Shown piece after piece: positions 6,141 through 6,208 of a DNA stretch of 6,208 nt. The stretch is from contig DASUGK010000116.1 of the NCBI GenBank assembly GCA_036274075.1, forward strand, positions 1 through 6,208, given 5' to 3'. Position 1 is the stretch's first letter. The number at the start of each line of letters is the position of its first letter. Source of the stretch: CADEED01 sp036274075 (GTDB taxonomy: Bacteria; Pseudomonadota; Gammaproteobacteria; Steroidobacterales; Steroidobacteraceae). The notes beneath the pieces are model-generated. The model did not search any database, was not told where the DNA came from, and saw only the letters and a program-made list of their open reading frames with translations. The position numbers were made by a program, and so were the translations under genes.

Positions 6141-6208
6141 GGGTCAGGTAGCTAGTACCGACGAATCGCGCAGGCGGCCACCCCAGGTGGCGCACAGGCT
6201 CGCGACGA

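Noticed and set aside
6011..6151. A 46-codon plus-strand frame antisense to the 23-residue membrane protein
   Set aside because: It has no ribosome site, and its Gln/Asp/His-rich sequence looks like the reverse of a hydrophobic gene.
6144..6208. The tail of a minus-strand gene entering from the right edge (ends GGRLRDSSVLAT, stop at 6144) with a GCCACC/GGTGGC hairpin at 6177-6191
   Set aside because: Only 20 residues are visible and no family is recognisable. The hairpin lacks a T-run. The 13-nt gap to the small gene is suggestive, but a coding call is not supportable.

Overview
The window looks like chromosomal DNA of a high-GC proteobacterium. The style of the proteins (a MASE1 sensor kinase, a secreted PQQ-like propeller, a small secreted NTF2-like protein) would suit a gammaproteobacterium of the Xanthomonadales/Steroidobacterales kind. 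That placement is inference from protein flavour and base composition; no rRNA or other marker gene is present.

Positions 1-5019 hold four genes in a row on the minus strand. In transcription order they are: a secreted PQQ-like beta-propeller protein (5019-3529); a MASE1-PAS sensor histidine kinase (about 3439 or 3472 down to 1355); a second, soluble PAS sensor histidine kinase (1340-234), only 14 nt after the first; and the start of a small secreted NTF2/DUF4440-like protein (155 down to the left edge). The two kinases are almost certainly co-transcribed. The flanking genes are on the same strand with gaps of 56-89 nt and 78 nt and may belong to the same unit. No response regulator is visible, so the output of the kinases lies outside the window.

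Positions 5020-5311 are a divergent intergenic region with an 8-bp direct repeat at a 10-bp period. To its right, on the plus strand, lies an unrecognised 173-residue membrane protein (5312-5833) with two membrane segments and a coiled coil. Its GC content is visibly lower than that of the kinase/propeller cluster.

Positions 5834-6058 carry no convincing protein gene but contain a nested inverted-repeat structure. At 6059-6130 on the minus strand there is a 23-residue, almost entirely hydrophobic small protein with a well-placed Shine-Dalgarno sequence. The last 78 bases may include the end of a further minus-strand gene, but this cannot be shown.

Overall this is a sensory and envelope neighbourhood. 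I see no CRISPR array, transposase, tRNA, rRNA or recognisable defence or biosynthetic system. The least explained parts are the low-GC membrane coiled-coil protein, the tiny membrane protein and the structured intergenic stretch.
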